A stretch of DNA of 36,351 nt. It comes from an uncultured Lachnospiraceae bacterium (lineage in GTDB: Bacteria; Bacillota; Clostridia; Lachnospirales; Lachnospiraceae). Of the stretch, positions 7,539-14,133 are shown piece after piece. The translations under genes were made by a program, and so were the position numbers. The stretch spans positions 1 through 36,351 of the forward strand of contig CALGVA010000033.1 of assembly GCA_937920345.1 (NCBI GenBank). The letters run 5' to 3'. A model generated the notes under the pieces. That model made no database searches. It was given only the letters and a program-made list of their open reading frames with translations, and was not told the origin of the DNA. Position 1 is the stretch's first letter. The number at the start of each line of letters is the position of its first letter.

Positions 7539-7757
7539 CTATTCAGACAGCAGCGTTTCTGCTTTTGCGGTGTTTGCTTCTGTATTTTCAAATCGGGGGT
7601 TTCTTGTCGATACAACTCTGGCAAAATATTCTTTGGCACATTCCGGAGAACAGGCAACTCTTCTCCAACGGAACATTGTCTGATCATTTTCACAATCAGC
7701 GCATGGGGTAAACAGCTTTCCACATATCTTGCATGGTTTTTGTACTTTACCTGTCAT
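7539..7757 (-). CDS. Small zinc-finger protein
   Basis: I place the start at ATG 7757 because AAGGAGG lies 6 bp upstream; an upstream extension of the frame overlaps a hairpin. The 72-residue product has CKIC, then CADC, then CSPEC, a Cys-rich pattern (CxxC, CxxC, CxxxC) that should bind one or two zinc ions. The remainder is basic and polar. The stop codon lies 9 bp before the cysteine desulfurase ATG, and the ribosome site of that gene directly follows, so the two are translationally close. Its role is unknown; a link to the desulfurase is only suggested by position. Confidence 0.65.
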   Translation of the reverse strand: MTGKVQKPCKICGKLFTPCADCENDQTMFRWRRVACSPECAKEYFARVVSTRNPRFENTEANTAKAETLLSE

Positions 7758-7775
7758 CTGGGACCTCCTTACAAA

Positions 7776-7802
7776 CCGGAGAGTGCGCATGGCACCCTCC
7801 GG
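7776..7802 (-). terminator. Strong GC hairpin, possible partial terminator
   Basis: The arms CCGGAGAGTGC (7776-7786) and GCACCCTCCGG (7792-7802) pair with one mismatch around a 5-base loop, directly after the structural-protein gene on the minus strand. Only a short TTTG follows, so it may act as a weak terminator or protect the 3' end of the upstream message while allowing readthrough. Confidence 0.5.
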
Positions 7803-7809
7803 CATTTGA

Positions 7810-8586
7810 TTAGTTGACGCCGTAGACTACTAAATCCCAGAGATTGGTAGAACCGGTGCATCCGCCGGCGAGGGATTCTGCTGTAAATGCATGTGCAAAA
7901 TTTTCACCGCCAAGGGTCAGTTCAAATTCACCGGATACATCCGCTCTCTGAATAATGATCTGACCGGCATACTCAACATCGCAAGAGTCCTGCAAAACCA
8001 CATCAATATAGAGCTTTAATACTTTGCTGTATTTTTCCGAGTCGTTGGAAATCTTTGCCGCTTCAACTGCAACATCATAGAACGCGACAATCTCAGTGCC
8101 ATCTGCGATTCCGGAAACGGTAATTACCTGTGTGACGGGATCGTATGCGAATTTATCGACGGCTGCGACTGCGTCCTGTTCTAACTTTGTGCCGAGAGAA
8201 CCGTTGGCATTCTTAATGTAAATTGCTCCGATTTCAGCGCCGGTAACGCCTACAGCAGTTCTGGAAGTCTTGCATGTATTATCGGCTGCCGTCATTACGT
8301 CTGCAATTCGTACAGTATAGGTGCCCTGCTCAACTTCGGAACCGGTCTGGGCTGCCAGAGCGCCGCCGACCAGTACGCCATTTGTAGCGGAAACGGTCAC
8401 TGCTTTATTTTTCTTTAAAGAAGCAATCTTCCTGCCGTTTCTGCCGGTTACATCAGATTTTTCCTGAGTATTATTAATCGTTCCGTTTTGCACTTCATCC
8501 ATAATAAACTCCAGTTCACCAGCATTGTTAAATGCTGTAATCTGAGCGATTTCAGAAATAATTAATTTGCTAACATCTACTGCCAT
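7810..8586 (-). CDS. Probable phage tail-tube or other major structural protein
   Basis: The 258-residue protein is rich in Ala, Val, Thr and Gly, low in charge clusters and free of membrane segments. It opens with MAVDVSKLIISEIAQ and contains TGRNGRKIASLKKNKAV, a pattern I associate with tail-tube or similar self-assembling phage proteins, and predicted strands dominate the second half. The gene has the best ribosome site of the operon (AGGAGG) and is bracketed by a terminator-like hairpin on each side, both consistent with high, separately tuned expression of a structural protein. Position before lysis genes and tape measure supports this. A capsid or decoration protein cannot be excluded from sequence alone. 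Confidence 0.5.
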   Translation of the reverse strand: MAVDVSKLIISEIAQITAFNNAGELEFIMDEVQNGTINNTQEKSDVTGRNGRKIASLKKNKAVTVSATNGVLVGGALAAQTGSEVEQGTYTVRIADVMTAADNTCKTSRTAVGVTGAEIGAIYIKNANGSLGTKLEQDAVAAVDKFAYDPVTQVITVSGIADGTEIVAFYDVAVEAAKISNDSEKYSKVLKLYIDVVLQDSCDVEYAGQIIIQRADVSGEFELTLGGENFAHAFTAESLAGGCTGSTNLWDLVVYGVN

Positions 8587-8610
8587 TTTTTTTCCTCCTG
8601 AGATTTAAAA

Positions 8611-8645
8611 TTTTTTATAAAATAAAAGACCCGTGAGAGAGTCTT
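8611..8645 (-). terminator. Minus-strand terminator upstream of the structural gene
   Basis: On the minus strand AAGACTC pairs with GGGTCTT (8626-8645, one G-T pair) around a 6-base loop, followed by TTTTATTTTAT. It separates the 245-codon phage gene from the structural-protein gene, so part of the upstream transcription should end here. The opposite strand also has a T-rich end, so it may work both ways. Confidence 0.55.
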
Positions 8646-8654
8646 ATATTTTTG

Positions 8655-9380
8655 TTAATATACGGGGAGCCAGGATAAACACGAGCGGTCCTTTATTTTG
8701 GATGTATCAACAGTTCCGGCATAAACACCAATCATTGTATTATCAAAATGAATACTGGTTTTGATTTGTTCAAAGCTTTGATTAAACTGGTATATGGTTA
8801 GATGATCGACTTGTTCATAATTATATTTGAACTCAGGTCTGTTCACTAATGCCACAACTAATTTTTCCAGATAAGGCTCATACGGTTTTTTGGCACTCCG
8901 GAGCTGCTTCCTGCGTTCCAGTTTAATGCGAAATGCTTTTGCTTCATCATTACCGGGTCTGCGATTTTCTTTTTTTAAATTGTTTATTTTTCTGATAGCA
9001 TCTGCGATCTGGCTGTATATAAATTCATCTATAATAATATTATTTTTTCTGCTGTGCAGAATAGGTACATTATTTTGCGGGTTATGATCAATCTCTATAT
9101 CAGACCAGTCTGTATCACCAAAAAGGATTCGCATATCTCCATGGACAAAGGATGGAAACATCATAAGGAATAATTGATAATCAGTGATTTGTGTAAAGTC
9201 AATTCCGATATCGTCAAGCTGTACCATATATTGAAATGGAGTAGCGGTTAATGAAGATATCAAATTGTAATAATGCTGTTCATCTTCCAGGATTTCCCCC
9301 ACGGTAGGGATTCTTATGGAAATCCTGGTATTCGGGATGACTACAGAGGATAATTTCAAGATACTTTTTGTGTTTTGCAT
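8655..9380 (-). CDS. Phage protein of unknown function, possibly tail-assembly related
   Basis: I choose ATG 9380 because GGAGA lies 6 bp upstream; an ATG four codons earlier (9392) lacks a good site. The product (241 residues) contains IRIPTVGEILEDEQHYYNLI, a LDDIGIDF segment, a basic helix around KLERRKQLRSAKK, and ends SWLPVY. The opening part recalls small tail-assembly chaperone or tail-fold proteins that name the tube or tape measure partner, but similarity is weak and I do not assign a function. It lies between the HU-like gene and the probable tail-tube gene, 5-17 bp after the former, which suits a role in tail building. Confidence 0.45.
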   Translation of the reverse strand: MQNTKSILKLSSVVIPNTRISIRIPTVGEILEDEQHYYNLISSLTATPFQYMVQLDDIGIDFTQITDYQLFLMMFPSFVHGDMRILFGDTDWSDIEIDHNPQNNVPILHSRKNNIIIDEFIYSQIADAIRKINNLKKENRRPGNDEAKAFRIKLERRKQLRSAKKPYEPYLEKLVVALVNRPEFKYNYEQVDHLTIYQFNQSFEQIKTSIHFDNTMIGVYAGTVDTSKIKDRSCLSWLPVY

Positions 9381-9397
9381 GTTTGTCTCCATGAGAT

Positions 9398-9721
9398 CTA
9401 TTCTTTCTTAGAAAGGATAGCAAACAGTTTTTGATTTACCTGTCCGATATAATATTTTGATAACCGTGCTTTTACATTGACATGTTCCGGACACTCGATA
9501 TTTTCAAACAATCCTTTAGAATAATTCTTTTTTTCTATGTATTGTCTTCGAATGCTGATACCGTTAAATAATTTAATTGTAATTTCCTCAGACGGATTGA
9601 TGGAAGACAAGTAGTCAAAAATAATATCTTCTGTGGCTTTAAACAGTTTGCGGACTGTCGCGATATTAATATTTTCCCTGTCCGAGATCTGCTTCATTAA
9701 TGTATCCTGATTCATATTCAA
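9398..9721 (-). CDS. HU/IHF-like DNA-binding protein
   Basis: The 107-residue protein resembles the HU/IHF fold: two N-terminal helices (DTLMKQISDRENINIATVRK, then LFKATEDIIFDYLSS), a strand with EEITIKLFNGISI in the place of the HU saddle, and a basic distal part with KARLSKYYI. Such proteins bend or coat DNA, and phages often encode divergent versions. A GGAGG site lies 11 bp upstream of a TTG at 9721, which I take as start; the ATG at 9715 is two codons further in and would be 17 bp from that site. The gene follows the RNA polymerase gene, from which it is separated by a 15-bp perfect inverted repeat, and precedes the 241-residue phage protein. Confidence 0.6.
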   Translation of the reverse strand: MNMNQDTLMKQISDRENINIATVRKLFKATEDIIFDYLSSINPSEEITIKLFNGISIRRQYIEKKNYSKGLFENIECPEHVNVKARLSKYYIGQVNQKLFAILSKKE

Positions 9722-9788
9722 ATAGCTGCGTACCTCCGATCCGGTATCAATATTTTCATCGATTCCTTTAATGACACAAATTTTATTT

Positions 9789-9842
9789 CGTTATTTACGG
9801 ACTTTTTGCGTTCCCATACAGGTAAACAGTCCGTAAATAACG
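9789..9842. repeat. 15-bp perfect inverted repeat
   Basis: CGTTATTTACGGACT (9789-9803) is repeated as its exact reverse complement AGTCCGTAAATAACG (9828-9842) around a 24-base loop. It lies in the 138-bp gap between the end of the RNA polymerase gene and the HU-like gene. On the minus strand it is followed by GAAATAAAATTTG, not a clean T run. It could end the polymerase message, mark an RNA processing site, or bind a regulator. Confidence 0.75.
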
Positions 9843-9859
9843 GTTTAAAACATTTCAGA

Positions 9860-12610
9860 TCAACCTGGTTGAATTTTCTTTTTCTGATACATTTTTCGGT
9901 TATGTTCTCTGCGTTCTGCCTGCCGGCACGCGTCACAACGGATTCGTCTGCCGGATATATTGATTTCAAAATATTCTCCGCAGTCAATGCATTGAACATA
10001 TCTGGTATCTCTAAACGCACCTCTGTCCTTTAGGTTCTTTTGGATATTATTGACAACATACTGTCCGTAGCAGAACCATAGTAACTGCTTATACCGTTTA
10101 TCCCTGCCATATAAATATTCTACTAACATATCTGTAAGCGTCTCCACGGAATATCCGAATTTACTGAACTCTTCTCTGAGTTTACAGGCAATATATCTCA
10201 GGTTGTCAGCATATTCATCTTTCATATGGATCATATACCGGTAGTGTTTGTTCAAGGCATTATATAAATCAGATACTTTCTTATCACAAATGACCTTTTT
10301 ATCGGACATCATGATCTGGTAATCGATCTGTCCCAGCTTTAAGCCGCCGGTATTTATAGGTTTATTCGGAATCCGGTCATAGATTTGGTTTACAAAGCTA
10401 TTGTTGCGTTCCTGCACTTGCGATGTTTCTTTATCTTTTGCATACTTGAAAAAGGCCGGCAGCCTGGCATTTGTATACTTAGAGATCTGTTCGCTGATTT
10501 CACACGGAAACGCAGGCTTATATAAGGTCTTTGCATAATCAATCACGAAATTATTCTGGCAGCATAATCTCTTGACACAATTCATGGCTTCCTGTTTTTC
10601 ATCATCTGATCCGGAGATAAATACTTCATTATTCCAGATTTTTGCGATGCTGTTACTGTAAGTACCGATATTACCGCCGGTAAACGCAGCGCTAAGCCCG
10701 GCATAAATATTTTTATTGTTTAATGCTACCGGTTCAGCTTTTTTCATATTATAGTAAAGGGGGACAATGTCATGCATGTTGCGTTCCGCGATCCTCACGA
10801 AATCCGGGTCTGCAACTACAAGAGACTTGTCACCATCTACATCGTACATTAAAATCTTACTGATCAGGTCATGCGTGCTGGTATATAAGCCGTTGGTTAT
10901 AAACCACTCGCTGATTTTAGTGGTACGGTCTTCATAGATCTCATTGGCTGTGTTAAGCCGAATAGCATGTTCTTTATATAGATGAGGACTTCTTAAACAA
11001 TCCAGCTTGTCATACCGCCTGAATAACCGGCAAAAAACTTCTTTGTTGTCCAACAGGCCTTCAGGTTCTTCTATATGCCCAAACCAATACTCGCAGGCAG
11101 CATAGAAATCCGGAAGTAAGAAAACATATTTACCATTTACTTCAAGCTTTCCGCTGCGATATTTTTTTAAAAGACTATTCTTTGCTTCACGAATGATATC
11201 TTTGGCATAGGTATCGTTTAATAATTGAGGATATAATTTGACTGCCTTCTGGAAAGGTGTCATATGCGTGTTATATGGTGTAATACCGAGTATATCCATC
11301 ATAGTTTCTTTGGAACTGCATATATTGCTGATCCGCTCTGTCGATTTTCGGGTAAGTATATCAATTTCTTCATCTGTTATATTGGTAAGAGTCTGGAGCA
11401 TTTGATAGTTTATTTTCGCATTTTTAACCCTGTCCTCCTCTATATTACATTTTCCGGCGCTGCAATTATAATCTTTAAAACACTCTTTGTATTCATCCCA
11501 GGAATCATAGTATTGCCACATTTTGAACTGGCTTTTGGTAAAGATCATCCGGATATCTTCTTTAACAATATTATGCTCCATACCATATATGTCAGTTATA
11601 ACAGGAGAGTAGTGGTTGACTTCTACAAATCTGCGAAAATCAAACACGCCTAATAATCCTTTGATCCAGGGAGCCCGGAATATAAAGTTTTTATCTGAGA
11701 CAGAAGGCAGTATCATACCGGCTCCGTCGGTATGGGGAATCGGAACATAATCAGTCTTTCTGGTGATCGAATAATCGGTTTCATCTACAAAATCAAAAGT
11801 GCCATATACATTTGTCTCAAAGTCATCGACTACAATCGATCTGTCAATATCAAAATCTTTCCACTCGTCGGTAGCTGAATTTGTTAAAGCCATATATGCC
11901 AGGTGCTTATTGACGTTATTTCCCCCTTTTGCATTGATTTTATCTATGGTAAGACCACACATGACAGTTTTTGCAATCTTATGCCACACTTTTTCTTTCA
12001 TAAATACGGCTTTTTTCTTACGGATCTGTCCTGCTGAGGAAGTAAAATATATGTATTTTTCTCCTTTGTATGTAAATCCGTAAAATGAAATGTCCTTAAA
12101 TATATCAAAATAGTAGACTTGTACTACCATTAAGGATTCTGTTAATGCATCCTGTTTGATTCCGATTGTCCTGCTGAGAGCGGAGTCAAACACAGGAATC
12201 ACATTTGTATCATTTAAACTGTTTTCTCTTATACATCGGATATGATCTTTACCGTTGGTTAATTCATTCTGCCTGACTTTATTAGATAAAAGAATCAGCA
12301 GTTTTTCCTTTGCCTGATTTGCTTTTTCTTTTTTATGAGCTATTATTTTTGTCAGATCCAGATATGCAGAAACGGCATCACAAGAGGAAGGGGGAATATT
12401 TATCTTTGCGGGTTTTCCGTTTTTCAACTTGTTGATATCATCACTTGTATAACCCGATTGTTTTAATTGTGTTTCTGACTCTGCCAGCCTGCCTTGAAGA
12501 TAATTACGTTCCCAGCGGTATTTACAGGCTATGTCATGTAAATACTTCTCATGATTACTATAAAAATGTCCGGTATCGACGGCATATAAGTTATATTGTT
12601 TATCAAGCAA
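9860..12610 (-). CDS. Single-chain two-barrel RNA polymerase (QDE-1/RdRP-like)
   Basis: The 916-residue protein carries YDVDGDK with DVDGD at residues 590-594, the metal-binding signature of double-psi beta-barrel RNA polymerases of the QDE-1/eukaryotic RdRP and phage YonO type. Order and spacing fit that family: RSPHLYKEHAIR precedes the motif by about 55 residues, as R-x-P-x-x-H does in RdRPs; VVADPDF follows it as in DGDxYxVxWDP; and about 50 residues later comes GGNIGTYSN, like the family's L-G-x-I-S-N. The C-terminus has a zinc ribbon (Cys874, Cys877, Cys892, Cys895) and a basic tail. The start is TTG 12610, with AAGGAG 9 bp upstream, overlapping the end of the previous gene's context. 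It likely transcribes element genes from DNA, as YonO does; RNA templating is not excluded. I am fairly sure of the fold, less of the role. Confidence 0.78.
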   Translation of the reverse strand: MLDKQYNLYAVDTGHFYSNHEKYLHDIACKYRWERNYLQGRLAESETQLKQSGYTSDDINKLKNGKPAKINIPPSSCDAVSAYLDLTKIIAHKKEKANQAKEKLLILLSNKVRQNELTNGKDHIRCIRENSLNDTNVIPVFDSALSRTIGIKQDALTESLMVVQVYYFDIFKDISFYGFTYKGEKYIYFTSSAGQIRKKKAVFMKEKVWHKIAKTVMCGLTIDKINAKGGNNVNKHLAYMALTNSATDEWKDFDIDRSIVVDDFETNVYGTFDFVDETDYSITRKTDYVPIPHTDGAGMILPSVSDKNFIFRAPWIKGLLGVFDFRRFVEVNHYSPVITDIYGMEHNIVKEDIRMIFTKSQFKMWQYYDSWDEYKECFKDYNCSAGKCNIEEDRVKNAKINYQMLQTLTNITDEEIDILTRKSTERISNICSSKETMMDILGITPYNTHMTPFQKAVKLYPQLLNDTYAKDIIREAKNSLLKKYRSGKLEVNGKYVFLLPDFYAACEYWFGHIEEPEGLLDNKEVFCRLFRRYDKLDCLRSPHLYKEHAIRLNTANEIYEDRTTKISEWFITNGLYTSTHDLISKILMYDVDGDKSLVVADPDFVRIAERNMHDIVPLYYNMKKAEPVALNNKNIYAGLSAAFTGGNIGTYSNSIAKIWNNEVFISGSDDEKQEAMNCVKRLCCQNNFVIDYAKTLYKPAFPCEISEQISKYTNARLPAFFKYAKDKETSQVQERNNSFVNQIYDRIPNKPINTGGLKLGQIDYQIMMSDKKVICDKKVSDLYNALNKHYRYMIHMKDEYADNLRYIACKLREEFSKFGYSVETLTDMLVEYLYGRDKRYKQLLWFCYGQYVVNNIQKNLKDRGAFRDTRYVQCIDCGEYFEINISGRRIRCDACRQAERREHNRKMYQKKKIQPG

Positions 12611-12614
12611 CTGA

Positions 12615-13010
12615 TCATTCTCCTTCCTGTGATTTCAGACTTTCCTGTTCAAACAGTTCATTACCCCGCTCGAAACATTTTAGTTCATATTCGTATCTTT
12701 CCACATAAGGATCAAAGTATTTTTTGCCGTTTTTATCAATAGCAGTAGCAGCCTGATGAACAATCCGGCATACATTATCGATAATAGTTTCTCTGGTGGC
12801 AGATATATACTGCGTATCAACTTTCTTAGAGGATAACAGCATTCTATCCTCAAGATCGCGACGATTCAGCCACAGGGAAAGAGAATATTTTCCTTTATAT
12901 TTGTCGAAAAGATAGGTGCATTCAACAATATAATTTTGATATCCCCATTCAGATAAGTTAATTTCAATAGATTGTCCTTTAAATTTGGGTTTCATCATTT
13001 CTCTAAGCAT
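12615..13010 (-). CDS. Hypothetical protein upstream of the RNA polymerase
   Basis: The 131-residue product is charged and soluble, with no signal peptide or membrane segment. It contains IEINLSEWGYQNYIVECTYLF and KYSLSLWLNRRDLEDRM in the first half and a long acidic helix (YEYELKCFERGNELFEQESLKSQEGE) at the end. I recognise no family. The ATG at 13010 follows GGAGG and overlaps the stop of the preceding gene by 8 bp. The RNA polymerase TTG lies 4 bp beyond its stop, so the two are translationally coupled, which suggests a polymerase partner or accessory protein. That is inference from position only. Confidence 0.6.
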   Translation of the reverse strand: MLREMMKPKFKGQSIEINLSEWGYQNYIVECTYLFDKYKGKYSLSLWLNRRDLEDRMLLSSKKVDTQYISATRETIIDNVCRIVHQAATAIDKNGKKYFDPYVERYEYELKCFERGNELFEQESLKSQEGE

Positions 13011-13203
13011 TTTTATTCCCTCCGTAATTTTGTCTGCTTAATGCATTCCTTTTGCATTGTTCATCAAATTTTCTGTCGTTTTCTATTCTTGACGCGATAT
13101 CTGATAATGTGGTTTTTCTGTCAAAATCCGACGTATAGATGATTCCTCCAAACGTTGTATGATCTACCTGATATGTTTTGTGTTTATCAAATTGTTCTGT
13201 CAT
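13003..13203 (-). CDS. Small hypothetical protein, first gene of the phage-like operon
   Basis: The 66-residue product is polar and basic (KHKTYQVDHTTFGGIIYTSD, then a charged helix, ending YGGNKNA). No family is recognised. An AAAGGAGA site lies 15 bp upstream of the ATG, rather far. Its 3' end overlaps the next gene by 8 bp, which supports real translation. It is the first reading frame of the leftward operon and so lies nearest to the divergent control region. Confidence 0.5.
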   Translation of the reverse strand: MTEQFDKHKTYQVDHTTFGGIIYTSDFDRKTTLSDIASRIENDRKFDEQCKRNALSRQNYGGNKNA

Positions 13204-13415
13204 TAGTTATTGGTTTGTCTCCTTTCTTTTATAGTGGATGGTCATGTAGCAGAAGAGTGATCACAATATATAGTTCTACATTTAGTGCTCGCTTGTTTCT
13301 AAAAATAGAGGCTCTTGTTTTCTCATATGTAAAATTCATGAAACAGGAAACGCACATGACAAATGCTATGAAAAAAAAGCAGGGGAGAATAGATTATAAT
13401 GACAGATTAAAATAA

Positions 13416-13429
13416 CGAACGCATGTTCG
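13416..13429. promoter_or_regulatory. LexA (DinR) box 1
   Basis: CGAACGCATGTTCG is a perfect match to the Gram-positive SOS box CGAAC-N4-GTTCG, including the preferred purine and pyrimidine inside the spacer. It lies just upstream of the -35 of the sigma-factor promoter. Confidence 0.85.
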
Positions 13430-13438
13430 AAAAATATA

Positions 13439-13467
13439 TTGACAGAAGAGAACATACGTTCTATACT
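13439..13467 (+). promoter_or_regulatory. SOS-controlled promoter of the sigma/DUF262 operon
   Basis: TTGACA (13439-13444) and TATACT (13462-13467) are separated by exactly 17 bp, an almost ideal housekeeping promoter. LexA box 2 fills the spacer and box 1 lies just upstream, so a LexA dimer on each side should shut it tightly until DNA damage. The start codon at 13543 follows a 5' leader of about 70 bases. Confidence 0.85.
13449..13462. promoter_or_regulatory. LexA (DinR) box 2
   Basis: AGAACATACGTTCT carries the GAAC-N4-GTTC core of the SOS box with A and T as outer bases. It occupies most of the promoter spacer and ends on the first base of the -10, so binding would block RNA polymerase directly. 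Confidence 0.8.
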
Positions 13468-13542
13468 TATTGTAAAAACTACAGGACATGAATAAAAGAC
13501 ACATAGCAATAATATATAGAAAGATTACGGAGGTGTATTGAT

Positions 13543-14100
13543 ATGGAACAGATAATAATGACATATTACGCGGATAATGCCAGAAAGCTTCATAGGATTG
13601 TTGACAAGATTCTATTGCGGTTTGGAGGATTGTCTGATAAAGATTTAGATGATTTTTACTCATTGGCAAATGAAGTATTTGTAGATGCCATGAGACGATA
13701 TGATGAATCCCAGCCATTTGATATTTTTTTATATTCCTGCTTATTGAATAAGATCAGGTCTGAGATATCAAGACGCAATCGGGAAAAACGAAAAGCAGAC
13801 AGAATGTCGATTTCGATTGATACGCCGATTGAAGAGGATAAAAACACTACGATTGGAGATATGATTGCTGATGACTTCTCTATTGAAAGAGAGCTTTTCG
13901 ATAACAAAGAGGAGAGATTCAGCGGAAGAATGCTGTTGTATCTTAACAGGCTTTCTAATCTTCAGAAGGAGGTACTGAGACTTAATGCATCCGGTTACCT
14001 TCCTAATGAAATCAGAGAGAAGCTGCATATTAATGCAAAACAATATTCTGATTGCTATGCAGCGATCCATTCATATAGAAACGTTTCAGTTTTGCTTTAG
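13543..14100 (+). CDS. Sigma-70 family (phage-type) sigma factor
   Basis: The 185-residue protein has the two-part layout of small sigma factors. Residues about 35-85 resemble region 2 (DLDDFYSLANEVFVDAMRRYD, then IFLYSCLLNKIRSEISRRNREKRK), which would bind core polymerase and the -10. Residues about 135-180 (LSNLQKEVLRLNASGYLPNEI and the following helix) resemble the region 4 helix-turn-helix for the -35. A consensus GGAGG site lies 9 bp before the ATG. It is the first gene after the double LexA-box promoter and is followed 33 bp later by the DUF262 gene. It probably redirects host RNA polymerase to element promoters after DNA damage; whether it works with the element's own polymerase is unknown. 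Confidence 0.75.
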   Translation: MEQIIMTYYADNARKLHRIVDKILLRFGGLSDKDLDDFYSLANEVFVDAMRRYDESQPFDIFLYSCLLNKIRSEISRRNREKRKADRMSISIDTPIEEDKNTTIGDMIADDFSIERELFDNKEERFSGRMLLYLNRLSNLQKEVLRLNASGYLPNEIREKLHINAKQYSDCYAAIHSYRNVSVLL

Positions 14101-14133
14101 CTGATGTTAGCGAAAACAAGGGAGGAATATATC

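Larger units (their letters stand above)
13204..13542. promoter_or_regulatory. Divergent control region between the two phage-like operons
   Basis: This 339-bp gap separates the leftward structural operon from the rightward sigma/DUF262 operon. It holds the rightward LexA-controlled promoter (13439-13467). For the leftward operon a TATAAT is present on the minus strand at 13398-13393, but I see no convincing -35, so that promoter may be weak or recognised by another factor such as the element's own sigma. A 36-codon frame on the minus strand (13229-13339) lacks a ribosome site and is not called. Confidence 0.6.

Noticed and set aside
9718..10020. 100-codon minus-strand frame overlapping the end of the RNA polymerase gene
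   Set aside because: It overlaps the polymerase zinc-ribbon coding sequence in another frame, includes the inverted repeat at 9789-9842 and has no own ribosome site.
13229..13339. 36-codon minus-strand frame in the divergent control region
   Set aside because: No ribosome site and no family resemblance, although it could be a leader peptide of the leftward operon.
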